From Fusobacterium sp. (GTDB taxonomy: Bacteria > Cyanobacteriota > Vampirovibrionia > Gastranaerophilales > Gastranaerophilaceae), in the NCBI GenBank assembly GCA_023662905.1, contig JAMPIJ010000002.1, positions 184,503-248,502 on the forward strand: a stretch of 64,000 nucleotides of DNA, in the 5' to 3' direction. This document shows, in pieces, positions 35,237-44,965 of this stretch (the stretch's first letter is position 1; every line of letters begins with the position of its first letter). The position numbers and the translations under genes are program-made. The notes below the pieces were generated by a model, which saw only the letters and a program-made list of their open reading frames with translations, searched no databases and was not told the DNA's origin.

Positions 35237-35889
35237 TGGCCGGCCTCCTCATTTACTACAATGTAATCAATGAATAACCCTGGAATCACTACATCATCAG
35301 GGTTTATGGCATCAACGAGTTCGTCAGCCTGAATAATTACTGTATCGGCCGCTGTTGCCATAATTGTGTTCATATTTCTTGTTGTGCCGTGGAAAGTTAC
35401 GTTGCCGTATTTGTCCACTTTTGAACCGTAAATAAGCGCAAAATCTGCGCCAATCGGGCGTTCAAAGATGAATTTTTTTCCATCAACGTTAATTGTTTCT
35501 TTGTTTTCTTCAAGAACCGTACCTACACCTGTAGGGGTTAAAATCCCGCCCATTCCGGTGCCTTTGGCACGAATTCTTTCAACGAGTGTTCCCATTGGAA
35601 CGAGTTCCACATCGAGTTCACCGGTGTTCATTTGTCTGCCGGTTTCGGGGTTTGTGCCGATGTGGGTTGTGATAACTTTTTTAACCTGTTTATTAGCAAT
35701 AAGTTTACCTTTATCCGCTGTCGGGATAGAGGTGTCGTTGGAAATCAATGTTAATTTTTGAACATTTTGTTCGACGAGTTCATCAATAAGTTTGTCCGGA
35801 GTTCCGCAGCTTAAAAATCCGCCGACCATTATTGTTGCGCCGTCTTTAATCTGACTTATTGCTTCTTTTGCAGTGATTATTTTTTTCAT
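35224..35889 (-). CDS. CoA transferase, alpha subunit
   Basis: MVGGFLSCGTPDKLIDEL (CoA-binding loop), THIGTNPETGRQMNTGELDVELVPMGTLVERIRAKGTGMGGILTPTGVGT and FALIYGSKVDKYGNVTFHGTTRNMN are class I CoA-transferase A marks. I start at ATG 35889 (MKKIITAKEA), with AGGT upstream, rather than 35904. Overlaps the beta-subunit gene. Confidence 0.9.
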   Translation of the reverse strand: MKKIITAKEAISQIKDGATIMVGGFLSCGTPDKLIDELVEQNVQKLTLISNDTSIPTADKGKLIANKQVKKVITTHIGTNPETGRQMNTGELDVELVPMGTLVERIRAKGTGMGGILTPTGVGTVLEENKETINVDGKKFIFERPIGADFALIYGSKVDKYGNVTFHGTTRNMNTIMATAADTVIIQADELVDAINPDDVVIPGLFIDYIVVNEEAGQCSK

Positions 35890-35977
35890 AAGACCTGAAT
35901 GCATTTTAATACAAAAGTTTGGTTTTGTAAAATGGTTAAAATTCCTAAATAAAATTTTTTGCTACCCCTCCCCCGCG

Positions 35978-36003
35978 TACAACACAATTTATATTGTGTT
36001 GTA
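35978..36003. promoter_or_regulatory. Long palindrome upstream of 36151 gene
   Basis: TACAACACAAT-TTAT-ATTGTGTTGTA, perfect 11-bp arms. A second, related copy lies ~107 bp downstream around 36122. Likely a dimeric regulator site or an RNA hairpin. Confidence 0.55.
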
Positions 36004-36100
36004 CATATCGGCAAACCATTAGTAATACTTGAGTTTCGGCGACAATGTTTGTTAAATAATCTTAATATTTTGCTGTAAAAATTGGCTGTAATCCCTTTGA

Positions 36101-36142
36101 TTTCAAGAATACAACACAATATAAATTGTGTGCATCTTGAAA
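36101..36142 (+). promoter_or_regulatory. Hairpin directly before the RBS of 36151 gene
   Basis: TTTCAAGA plus TACAACACAAT, ATAA loop, ATTGTGT plus TCTTGAAA: nested arms that repeat the 35978 palindrome inside a longer stem. The stem ends at the AAAGGAGG ribosome site, which could be controlled by it. Confidence 0.5.
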
Positions 36143-36150
36143 GGAGGCCA

Positions 36151-37573
36151 AATGACTGATTTAAGCGGCGTAAATAACGCATTACAAAATGGTTATACGA
36201 TAAAACTTGAAAGTAAAGGTAAGGGGATTTTACACGAACTTAAATCTGTATTTACCGAGCTACAGAAAAATGGAAAGATTAAAGATGCTAATGGGGATGG
36301 CCTGACGAACAAAGAACTTGCGAATATGTATAAGGTTCTTAATGAAATCCACGAGAAAAATAATATGTCGACCAACTATACGCGAATGGCATTTGGCGCG
36401 GAGTTTAATTATACATCGGAGCAATTATTAGAGTTAGCACAGGCTTCGGGGTTTGAGGTTGTTGAGGAGGAACCCAAAGAGAACGCTCCTGTTGAGGATA
36501 CTCCTGACTTGAATGTTAAGCCAGAAGATGATGCTGTATTAATTGAAAAAAAGGCTGTTGTTACAACATTACCAGAGGATATGGACATCAATCATCCTCC
36601 GGTTCAATATGAATCTGAAAGAGTTCCTGACGGTGCCAAGATGGAAAAACGTGATATTGTGAACATTGGTGATCAAGGTTCTAGAGAGGTCGTAGTAACT
36701 ACCAGAAATGAAGATGGTGTCAAGGTTTATCATCAGGTCGAAACCGACCCTGAAACCGGCGAGGCAAAGATGGGCAAGCGTTTGGCTGTTGATACACGCG
36801 GCTTAAAAAAGAATGAATATTATGCGATTGACGAAACAATTCCGGATGGGGTTGAAGTTGATACGAATAAGACGGTTGATGGTAAGAAAAATCAGATGAC
36901 ATACACATTTAAAGCTGAGGACGGCAAAACTCATCGTTATGCAATGATTAAAAACGAAGATGGAACTTATGCTAAGGGAGAAGAGTTGGTATCAATTTGC
37001 GGTTCGGGTAAGTTTATGTCTCAAAGTGCGCTTAATAAACTTGTCCTCCAAGTTTTACCGAATGGTCTGCCGGAAGGTGTTGAGGTTCAGGTAGTGGATA
37101 GAAATGGTTTACCTACTCCTATATTTAAGAAAGATGGTAAGACTTTGGCATTAACTCAAACACCTGAACCTGTTAAATCCGAAACAAAGTCTGATAAAAA
37201 GAAGACTCCGAAAATAACGGACGAGTTTAGAACTAAGATAAAAAGTATGAGAACCGGAGTTTTCGGCTTGCAATACCAAATAGATGATAATGGGAATTTG
37301 AAACAACAAGCAGGTGTAAGCTTAATTGATAGTGATTTTCTGGAAATTGATCATAACGTTCAAAGTAAGGACGGTAAATACACTAAGTGGAAATGCAGTA
37401 GTTCGAATTATAATATAATGCATAGAATGTATACATCTGCCAAGCAAAGATTATGTATTAATCAGGCCATTTATAATGAATTGAGTCAAAAAAGTAATTT
37501 GAGCGCGGCAGAACAAAAATTCATGCAACAGCACGAACAGCAAATGCATGAATTTTTATCAACTGCGAAATAA
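36151..37573 (+). CDS. Large protein with one EF-hand-like loop, unknown function
   Basis: 473 residues from ATG 36151, after an ideal AGGAGG. KDANGDGLTNKEL (44-56) is an EF-hand/dockerin-like calcium loop near the N-terminus. A proline/glutamate linker (~105-150) follows, then beta-rich repeats (GVKVYHQVETDPETGEAKMGKR; TYTFKAEDGKTHRYAMIKNEDGTYAKGEE). A basic helical end region (365-470) closes it. No signal peptide. Not recognised. Confidence 0.7.
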
Positions 37574-40135
37574 TTATTTAATTTTCTTCAAGCTTGATAG
37601 GAAGTTGTTGTGTTCAACGTCGCCTTCAACCTGTGTTAGGAATACTTGCGTATCTTCTTCTTTTGCGTCTATTTCAGGAAGGTCAGCGAGTTCTGAGGCG
37701 TAGTAGTTCGCATCGTTTCTGCCGTTGAGTTTTACTTTGTTCGCAAGAGCGTTCAGTGAGAAGTTTCGGAAGAAGCCGGCAATTCCTTTGTGGCTGTTTG
37801 AGAAGCGTGTGTAAATTCTAAGCGACGCATCTTGTTTTTCGAGGTCGTAGCGGCCGCGGATTAGTGCGCTTAACGTTGGTGAAGAGGATTCGATGTTCAT
37901 TCTCTCAATTACGTTGTCTTTCATTGTGAGTTCACCGTAAATTCTGTCGAATTTACCCTCTGGAATGTTCACTAAATCCATTATCGTTGTCGGCGAAATC
38001 ATTACAACAGGGTTGCGGAAGATTGATGCAACTTTCATCAAGTATTCAACAAGCCCGATTTTGCCGATTGTGCCGTTGTTTACGAGGAATTTTATTGAAC
38101 CGTTCAGTTTCATTGAAGCGTCTGAGGTTAATTCTATAAGTCCGCTTGCTTTGCCTGAAATCTCTTTGCTGAGGTTAAGCAGGGCGGTTGAGAATATATC
38201 GGAATCAACGTCTTTTACGCCTAGGCGCAGATAGTATTTAAGCGTTTTTAGGTCGCAGTTGACTTTGAGTGTGGAGATTCCGTCTGCAATGTCGAATTTG
38301 TTTGATTGAAGATTGAAAATTCCGTCCTTATCAAGTGTCATATTTGCTTCGATATTGCCGAAATTCAGGTTTTTGTAGCTTCCCTCTTTCAGGCGGAACG
38401 TACAATCTTCGATAACAATCAGGTTTGTGTCAAACATAAAATCGTCATCTGCACCTCCTGTTTCATCGTCATCGTTTGTGTAGGCGACCGGAACTTCTGC
38501 TGTTAGTTGTTGAGGGTTGCTCAAAGAGTTCATAAGTCTTTCAACGTCGACTTTATCGAGGTTCATATCGAGGTCACGCACGATGATTGGTGTGAGAAGT
38601 TCATTTTTCAAAACTCCTGCGATGTCGTAGCGAATACGTTTGAAACCGCCGCGTGCGCTCAGGTTAATATCGTTGCGCGTTGTTGTGAGTGTCGCGTCTT
38701 TGATGTAAAGACGTTGTGACGGAATTCGGGTTTTTGCGATTTCCATATTAGCGTCGAGTTTTGGAATTTTGTTTTCAAACGCTACGTGCAAATCACCTTT
38801 AATCGTACCGCCTTTAAACAACTTTTGACCTGCGAATACGTTTAAAAATTCGCTTGGCATTTCGCGGCCGAAGCTGAAACCGGCGTTGAAAAGTTCACCG
38901 GTCACGACATCCATTTTGCCGTCAAATACAAGGATAGGGTCGATTTTGCCCATTCCTTTGTGAATATCTTGTGCAATGTAATAATTAATATTTTTTATGT
39001 CGAGAGTGTTGCCAATGAGGCTGAAATCACCTTTTATCGCGCGGTCATAAGCGTCTAGCGGCGATGGAGTGTCGTCAACGCCAAAGCTTACGCCTTTTGC
39101 TATTTTTGTAAGCCACGTGATATTCATTTCGTTGTTGATGGCTTTATAAATCAGGCGCGTTGGGATATTTTTGTTGATTTTTATAGCTGTTCCGCCCAGT
39201 AATCCTGCGAGATAGTCGGAGAAAAATTCGTTTGTGGCAATTGTGTCGATTGTGAGGTTTGAATCAAATGTTTTGTAGTAGTCTTTGATTGTTCCCTCGA
39301 CTTTGATTTTGTTTGATGAATTTTTTCCGTAATAGCCCTCAAAGTTTGAGAATGCCAGTTGGTCAGGCGTAATTGTTATTGTACCTTTGGGCATTACAAG
39401 CGGTAGGTTTGTAAGGTCTTTAAGGCAGGCCTTTGCATTTTTCATGTTGACTTTGCCGTTGATTCCGTTGTTGTTCAGGCGTATGTCCATCGAAACCGCG
39501 CCTGATGGTTTCACAAGCGGTGCGAGCATTTCTTTGCCGTCCGGAATGAGTAAATTTGTGTTTACAAGATCAAAAATATCCGCGACAAGGAAATTGTCGG
39601 ATTTAGCCGTGATTTCAACGTTTTCGTTTTCGATTAGTGATGAAAGCACGACTTGAGAGTTGTTATACTTAATCAGGCCGCTGTCAAGCTGTAATTTCGC
39701 TTTTGAAATGTCGACATTCCAGTCAGTTTCCGGCATGGGCTGCGTGGTTTCCTGTGTTGGAACTAATTCAAGCGCATTGTTGCCGTTAATAAATAAGCTT
39801 TTGGCTCTGAGTCGGTCAAGCCCGATTTCGTGTTTCAGAATTTTGCCAAATGAAATCTGTGTGTCAAAATCTTTGACATTCATCAATTCTTTATCGCCAT
39901 TTTTCAGCGCCAAATCCTCGAAAGAAAACTCGAATTTCGGTGAAATATGTGTCTTTAATACAGGTTTTTCAAGCGTGAGGCTCAAACCAGTCTGTTGATT
40001 TACAATATTTTTTATTCCATTGACGACAAAGTCAGACGAAATAAACTTCGGAAGTAAAAGCAGGTAGAACAAGAACCATGCGCCTAGCATACTTCCGGCA
40101 ATAACTAAAATTAATTTTAACTTCTCTCTATTCAT
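37574..40135 (-). CDS. AsmA-like envelope protein
   Basis: 853 residues: one N-terminal membrane helix (LKLILVIAGSMLGAWFLFYLLLL), then a long repetitive beta structure typical of AsmA/YhdP bridge proteins (VLKTHISPKFEFSFEDLALKNGDKELMNVKDFD; KLNGSIKFLVNNGTIGKIGLVEYLMKVASIF near the C-terminus). Such proteins carry lipid between the membranes. TATCAT lies 6 nt before ATG, so it is probably leaderless. Divergent from the WG-repeat gene. Confidence 0.85.
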   Translation of the reverse strand: MNREKLKLILVIAGSMLGAWFLFYLLLLPKFISSDFVVNGIKNIVNQQTGLSLTLEKPVLKTHISPKFEFSFEDLALKNGDKELMNVKDFDTQISFGKILKHEIGLDRLRAKSLFINGNNALELVPTQETTQPMPETDWNVDISKAKLQLDSGLIKYNNSQVVLSSLIENENVEITAKSDNFLVADIFDLVNTNLLIPDGKEMLAPLVKPSGAVSMDIRLNNNGINGKVNMKNAKACLKDLTNLPLVMPKGTITITPDQLAFSNFEGYYGKNSSNKIKVEGTIKDYYKTFDSNLTIDTIATNEFFSDYLAGLLGGTAIKINKNIPTRLIYKAINNEMNITWLTKIAKGVSFGVDDTPSPLDAYDRAIKGDFSLIGNTLDIKNINYYIAQDIHKGMGKIDPILVFDGKMDVVTGELFNAGFSFGREMPSEFLNVFAGQKLFKGGTIKGDLHVAFENKIPKLDANMEIAKTRIPSQRLYIKDATLTTTRNDINLSARGGFKRIRYDIAGVLKNELLTPIIVRDLDMNLDKVDVERLMNSLSNPQQLTAEVPVAYTNDDDETGGADDDFMFDTNLIVIEDCTFRLKEGSYKNLNFGNIEANMTLDKDGIFNLQSNKFDIADGISTLKVNCDLKTLKYYLRLGVKDVDSDIFSTALLNLSKEISGKASGLIELTSDASMKLNGSIKFLVNNGTIGKIGLVEYLMKVASIFRNPVVMISPTTIMDLVNIPEGKFDRIYGELTMKDNVIERMNIESSSPTLSALIRGRYDLEKQDASLRIYTRFSNSHKGIAGFFRNFSLNALANKVKLNGRNDANYYASELADLPEIDAKEEDTQVFLTQVEGDVEHNNFLSSLKKIK

Positions 40136-40141
40136 AATAAA

Positions 40142-40172
40142 ATGATAGCATAAAATAAATTTATGATATAAT
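40142..40172. promoter_or_regulatory. Two overlapping divergent leaderless promoters
   Basis: Minus-strand TATCAT (40147-40142) is 6 nt from the AsmA-like start; plus-strand TATAAT (about 40167-40172) is 6 nt from the WG-repeat start. Only 43 bp separate the start codons, so the -35 region of each promoter covers the -10 of the other. Confidence 0.5.
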
Positions 40173-40178
40173 CCTATT

Positions 40179-41057
40179 ATGAAGAGAATTTTTTTACTTT
40201 TATCCGTAATAATTTTGATGAACAGCGCCGCAATCGCAGGCGATGATGGCGTTATGACTTATAGTGAGAAGAATAAATTCGGACTCAAAACGACTTCAGG
40301 CGTAGTTGTAACCGAGGCAATTTTTAAAAAATTAATCCGTGTTGGAGATTCATCGTGGATTGTGCAGAAAGGTTCAAACTTCGGGCTTATCGATAACGAT
40401 GGAAATTACATTATACAGCCTAAATACAAAACCGCTGACAGATTAGTCGGCCGCTTTGTGAAATTTGGCCGTGGAAGCCTTTGCGGACTTTGGAACGAGA
40501 AAGGCGAAGTTATTGTGCCGGAAGAGTATTCTTCAATTAATTTGTTATACGGAAAAATGTTTCTTGTAGAAAAGAATTTCAAATACGGACTTATAGGTTT
40601 TGACGGTCGTGTGATTTTGGAACCGGCTGTTGATGATATTTATATGCCAAAGCCTAATGTTATGAGGCTTTCTCATAATGGCAAATGGTACGAAATCGAA
40701 CAGGTTTCGAGCAAGACTTTTGAATTGCCTGAGGATATTCACACTTTGAAAGAAAATGAAAACTTTAAGATAACGGAAATTATTTCAAATCCTGTGCCAT
40801 CAGCGGGTTACGGGGTTGTTAGCGCAAGTGATTATTGCTTGAAAGTTTTCTCATCAGTTTCACCGGCTTATGAGCAAACGATCGATGAACTTGTACTTAA
40901 CCACGGTGCAGATGTTGCAGGAATTTTGTTGAAATCAACATGGCTTGTTAAGTTTCCGTTTGTGTACGGGAAGAATTATATAAATACTCTGAGAACCCCG
41001 AATAACGGCCCGTTGTCAGAGGTTAAGGCAAGTTTAAAAAGTAAGATTAAGGAATAA
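40179..41057 (+). CDS. Exported WG-repeat protein
   Basis: 292 residues; signal peptide (residues 1-20) and at least four WG-type beta repeats: NKFGLKTTSGVVVTEAIF, SNFGLIDNDGNYIIQPKY, GSLCGLWNEKGEVIVPEEY, FKYGLIGFDGRVILEP. Periplasmic or surface protein; ligand unknown. Last 11 nt overlap the convergent UDG gene. Confidence 0.85.
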   Translation: MKRIFLLLSVIILMNSAAIAGDDGVMTYSEKNKFGLKTTSGVVVTEAIFKKLIRVGDSSWIVQKGSNFGLIDNDGNYIIQPKYKTADRLVGRFVKFGRGSLCGLWNEKGEVIVPEEYSSINLLYGKMFLVEKNFKYGLIGFDGRVILEPAVDDIYMPKPNVMRLSHNGKWYEIEQVSSKTFELPEDIHTLKENENFKITEIISNPVPSAGYGVVSASDYCLKVFSSVSPAYEQTIDELVLNHGADVAGILLKSTWLVKFPFVYGKNYINTLRTPNNGPLSEVKASLKSKIKE

Positions 41058-41625
41058 GATCGTACTGGCGCTTAATTTCTTGAATATCTTGCCACATAAG
41101 CCATTTTGGGCTTCCTTTTTCGCGCGAATCGTTTCTCAGAAGATATGACGGATGGAAAATCGGCATCATTTTTGAACCGTAAGGCCCGTCGAACCATTTG
41201 CCGCGAACCTTTGTAATTCCGCTGTATTGCGGAAGCATTGAACTGAGCGCAACGCCTCCGCATAGCAGAATAATTTTCGGTTGTAGAATTTCAAGTTGCG
41301 CATCGAGATATTCACGGCACGCTTCTTTTTCTTCAGGAAGCGGGTTACGGTTTTCGGGTGGACGGCATTTAATCGTGTTGCAGATATAAACATCGCGTTC
41401 ACGTGATAACCCGACAGATGCAAAAATTCTGTCCAAAAGCTGGCCGGCTTTGCCGACGAACGGTTTTCCTTTCTGATCTTCCCAATACCCTGGCGCTTCG
41501 CCGATGAGTACGAGTTTGTGGTTCGGAATCCCGTCTGCAAAAACCACGTTAGTGCGCGTTGCGCAAAGGTTACACTTTTCGCAGGTCAGGCATTTGGTTT
41601 TAATTGCATCAAGTTGTTTTTCCAT
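41047..41625 (-). CDS. Uracil-DNA glycosylase, family 4 (Fe-S)
   Basis: 192 residues. Cysteines CLTCEKCNLC near residues 12-21 and a later CRPP cysteine fit the [4Fe-4S] site. Active-site segments GEAPGYWEDQKGKPFVGKAGQLLD and HPSYLLR are typical of type-4/5 UDG. Removes uracil from DNA, thematically linked with EndoQ, which acts on deaminated bases. Confidence 0.92.
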   Translation of the reverse strand: MEKQLDAIKTKCLTCEKCNLCATRTNVVFADGIPNHKLVLIGEAPGYWEDQKGKPFVGKAGQLLDRIFASVGLSRERDVYICNTIKCRPPENRNPLPEEKEACREYLDAQLEILQPKIILLCGGVALSSMLPQYSGITKVRGKWFDGPYGSKMMPIFHPSYLLRNDSREKGSPKWLMWQDIQEIKRQYDLIP

Positions 41626-41626
41626 A

Positions 41627-42361
41627 TTATTTCACGTTGAAAGTTACGTTAACTGTTGAGATAACTTTTTTCTCGATTGAAGTTGTGTCGTTGATACCGT
41701 AATCAGAAACATCGGTTGAATTTAGCGGAACGATTTGGAAAACGCCCATTCTTGCGCTGTTCATTGTTCCGATTTTGCCGTTTGTTCCTGCAACCATGCT
41801 TTCAGCACGCGCTTTTGCGTTCTTTGTAGCTTCGCCAACCATCTTAACTTTGATGTCGTCGAGGTTTGAAACAAAGTATTCAACATTGTTTGAAGTTACG
41901 TTGATGTTTTTGTTGATAAGCGCGTCGGTTTTGGTTGAAATCTCTTTGATTTTTTGGATATCTTTTGACGAAACTTTTACCCATTGAGAAAGGTTGTAAC
42001 CCTCAATTTCGTTTGAAGAATACGCACCGTTTCTGCGGTAGTATTCGTAACTATCGATTGAACCGACTTCAATATCTTTTTCGTTCATACCGTTTTCGGT
42101 TAGGAACGCTTTTATTTCTTTTACGTTTCCGTCAAGTTCTGCATAGCCGCTTTTGAGGCTAGGAGTTCTTGTTGCGATTCTGAGCGAAAGCGTTGCGAAA
42201 TCTGACGTTACGTTCTGGCTTGCAGAACCTGTTACGCGGATTGTCTGATTTTGAAGCTTTTGGAATTCAACGACGGATTTTGCGAGGATTGTTGTCGAAA
42301 GCACAGCACCTGCCGCGATTAGTAAACCTACGATTAATACTTGATAATCTTTAAAGTTCAT
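41627..42361 (-). CDS. SIMPL domain (DUF541) exported protein
   Basis: 244 residues. An N-terminal helix anchors it, followed by IRVTGSASQNVTSDFATLSLRIATR, the SIMPL opening, and the later KAKARAESMV-type helix (NAKARAESMVAGTNGKIG). Periplasmic, role uncertain (oxidative stress in E. coli YggE). It follows the serpin-like gene by 1 bp, one operon. Confidence 0.85.
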   Translation of the reverse strand: MNFKDYQVLIVGLLIAAGAVLSTTILAKSVVEFQKLQNQTIRVTGSASQNVTSDFATLSLRIATRTPSLKSGYAELDGNVKEIKAFLTENGMNEKDIEVGSIDSYEYYRRNGAYSSNEIEGYNLSQWVKVSSKDIQKIKEISTKTDALINKNINVTSNNVEYFVSNLDDIKVKMVGEATKNAKARAESMVAGTNGKIGTMNSARMGVFQIVPLNSTDVSDYGINDTTSIEKKVISTVNVTFNVK

Positions 42362-42362
42362 A

Positions 42363-43403
42363 TTATTTCTCCTTAACTAAAAATTCAGTGTTTTCAACTC
42401 TTGTTGCGAAATATGGTTTGTCTTTGCCCTGTTCTTTTAAGAATAAAACAAACGGTTCGTCAAAGTTGAAGTGACGGCTCATATCAGGCGCAAGTGACAT
42501 TCTCATAACGCTCATAACCGCTTCGCTTTTGAGGCTTCCGCCTTTGTTATCCATTTTGAACTTGATTGTTTGAAGCGCTTTGGTGATTTTTTGGTTTGTT
42601 CCGAGAATCTGTTTGTTGCAGAGTTCGTCATAAGAGATTGTCTTGTCAATATTGAAGTTTGGAACTTTTAACGTATCAGAGTATCCGAGTTTTTCAGGTT
42701 TGGAAATTTCTGTTACGTAGTTGTAAAGCTCTGTGAAATCGCCATCTTTGTTAGATTTCAAAAGAATTACTTCTTCGTTTTCTTTAGTGAGAAGTTTCAC
42801 CGCGTATTCGTCACCATTAAAGTAAAGAACTTCAACGTTTTCTTTGACTTTCCAGTCAGTGTTTTTGTTGATTCCGAAGTATTTAACTTTTTCGGCAGAG
42901 CCTGCAAACGGCGCAGAGTCAAGAACATTGAATGGAGTCAGGAACGCGAAATCTTTTTTCAACATTGCGTAGAAAAGATAAGAATCCTTTGCGCTCCAGT
43001 CAATCATATTAAGAACGTCGCTTGTTTCGTGGAATTTTTTATAAATTTCTTTTTCGATTTGTTTTTTGAGTTTTTGGCTGATTTCACCTTGAGTTTTGTA
43101 GTAAGAGTCAGGTGACAAAATCGCCTCGGTGTAAAGCTTTTTGTTTAATTCGTCCGCAATTGGCGGGTTGCCGCCTGCAAGCTGTACAGGTTTTCCGTGG
43201 GTAAATTTATCCATAAAATCGTTCCAGACGAGTTGGAAAGTTACGCACCATACTGAATCTTTCACGCTTTCATAGCCTTGTGAAGTTACGACAGGCGCAG
43301 TCGGTGCTTTGTGGAAAAACGGAAATCTAAATCCGCTTGAAAGTAAGCTTACACTAAGCAAACCGCTGATACCTAGAACGGTCAATGTTTTGTTTATTTT
43401 CAT
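42363..43403 (-). CDS. Exported protein, distantly serpin-like
   Basis: 346 residues with a signal peptide. By eye the order of segments follows serpins. DSYLFYAMLKKDF and a TPF..F stretch fit strand 3A. VEVLYFNGDEYAVKLLTK fits the PY-x-G..SM strand pair. LKVPNFNIDKTISYDEL resembles the P-x-F-x-I..YDL motif. FKMDNKGGSLKSEAVMSV sits where the hinge and reactive loop would be. FNFDEPFVLFLKEQGKDKPYFATRVEN matches the F-x-x-x-x-PF..F....P.F.G.V ending. The hinge lacks the normal small residues, so inhibition is doubtful. Remote similarity only. Confidence 0.5.
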   Translation of the reverse strand: MKINKTLTVLGISGLLSVSLLSSGFRFPFFHKAPTAPVVTSQGYESVKDSVWCVTFQLVWNDFMDKFTHGKPVQLAGGNPPIADELNKKLYTEAILSPDSYYKTQGEISQKLKKQIEKEIYKKFHETSDVLNMIDWSAKDSYLFYAMLKKDFAFLTPFNVLDSAPFAGSAEKVKYFGINKNTDWKVKENVEVLYFNGDEYAVKLLTKENEEVILLKSNKDGDFTELYNYVTEISKPEKLGYSDTLKVPNFNIDKTISYDELCNKQILGTNQKITKALQTIKFKMDNKGGSLKSEAVMSVMRMSLAPDMSRHFNFDEPFVLFLKEQGKDKPYFATRVENTEFLVKEK

Positions 43404-43493
43404 AATCTAACTCCTTATCAATGCAATAATATTACCACAAATTCTCTTGCGCGGCAATGTTGTTGTGCTAAAATTTATTTAGAGGTAAAAACA

Positions 43494-44918
43494 ATGTTAA
43501 AATCTAGCGGAATAAAAATAGTAGCGACCTTAGGGCCGTCTGTAAATAACGAACAAAAAATAGAAGAATTAATCAAAGCGGGCGTAAGTATGTTTCGTGT
43601 GAACTCATCACACTCAACGCCTGATTTTCACAAAGAAAATATCGATATGGTAAGAAAAGTTGCTGCAAAACTCGGTACAAATACTGCGGTTTTGTTGGAT
43701 TTGCAGGGGCCGAAAATTCGTGTAGCCAAACTTGAAGAACCTATTGAACTCGTTGAGGGCGAATTGGTTCAACTTCGCCACCACACTCAGTATGTTGATA
43801 ATATTATCCCCGTTGATTACGAGGGAATCGCGCGTGATGTGAACGCCGGCGATAAAATTTATCTCGATGACGGGAAATTAGAACTTCGCGTAAACAATAC
43901 CGACGGAAAAGTTATCACAGCGTCAGTTGTTCGGGGCGGTTTACTCAAGGCTAACAAAGGTTTGAACCTCCCAGGACGTACCGCAAGCCTTTCTGCAATT
44001 ACGCAAAAAGATATCTCTTATATCAAACTTGCGCTCGAGTGGAAAGTAGATTTTCTTGCGCTTTCGTTTGTCAGAACAGGTGAAGATGTTCTGAAAGCTA
44101 AGCACTGTATGGAAATGTACGGCGGTTATATTCCGTTGATTTCTAAGATTGAAAAACCTGAGGCGCTTGAAAATATCGACGCAATCATCAAACATTCAGA
44201 CGGTATAATGGTTGCGCGCGGTGATTTGGGTATTGAAATCTCAGCGGAAAAAGTTCCGGCAGCGCAAAAGAAACTTATCAAAGAGTGCAACGCGAAAAAT
44301 AAAGTCGTAATCGTTGCGACCCAAATGCTTGAAACAATGATAGAACAACCGATTCCGACGCGTGCTGAAACCTCTGACGTTGCAAACGCAATTCTTGACG
44401 GGGCAGACGCTATAATGCTTTCCGGCGAAACCGCGGTCGGAAAATATCCTGTTGAAGCCGTTAAAATGATGGCAAAAATTTCTCAGAACCTTGAAGAAAA
44501 TAATGTTATCAGACACAATTATTATTCAAGAAAAATGGATGAATTTGATAATCAGGAGGCTTTTGCAATGTGCCACGCAATGGTTACAATGCTTGAAACT
44601 CTACCGATTAAGGCCATTGTGGCGTTCACAACAAACGGTTATACGCCTGCGCTTTTGAGTAAATCAAAACCGAGCGTTCCAATTTACGCGCTTGCGAAAA
44701 GCGAAACAGTATGCCGTCAGATGAACCTTTGCCGCGATGTTGTTCCATTTAGATATGACTGGCAGCAGGAAATCAGTATTTCGACATTAAAAGCTTTGAA
44801 CGACTTGCTTGTCGAAAAATTCGGAATGCAAAAGGGCGATAAAGTAATCCTAACCGGCGTTGTTCCATACGTCGCAGGGCAAACTACCAACTTTATAAAA
44901 TTAAAGACGATTGAATAA
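43494..44918 (+). CDS. pyk: Pyruvate kinase
   Basis: Converts phosphoenolpyruvate and ADP to pyruvate and ATP. DLQGPKIRV, SKIEKPEALENIDAI (catalytic Lys), MVARGDLGIEI, TQMLETM and SGETAVGKYPVEAV are all present. 474 residues, with the C-terminal allosteric domain. Ribosome site AGAGG, 8 nt before ATG. Confidence 0.97.
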   Translation: MLKSSGIKIVATLGPSVNNEQKIEELIKAGVSMFRVNSSHSTPDFHKENIDMVRKVAAKLGTNTAVLLDLQGPKIRVAKLEEPIELVEGELVQLRHHTQYVDNIIPVDYEGIARDVNAGDKIYLDDGKLELRVNNTDGKVITASVVRGGLLKANKGLNLPGRTASLSAITQKDISYIKLALEWKVDFLALSFVRTGEDVLKAKHCMEMYGGYIPLISKIEKPEALENIDAIIKHSDGIMVARGDLGIEISAEKVPAAQKKLIKECNAKNKVVIVATQMLETMIEQPIPTRAETSDVANAILDGADAIMLSGETAVGKYPVEAVKMMAKISQNLEENNVIRHNYYSRKMDEFDNQEAFAMCHAMVTMLETLPIKAIVAFTTNGYTPALLSKSKPSVPIYALAKSETVCRQMNLCRDVVPFRYDWQQEISISTLKALNDLLVEKFGMQKGDKVILTGVVPYVAGQTTNFIKLKTIE

Positions 44919-44965
44919 TTATCCTTTTTATATTATAATCAGTAAGTAAAAAACATAGGTAACTT

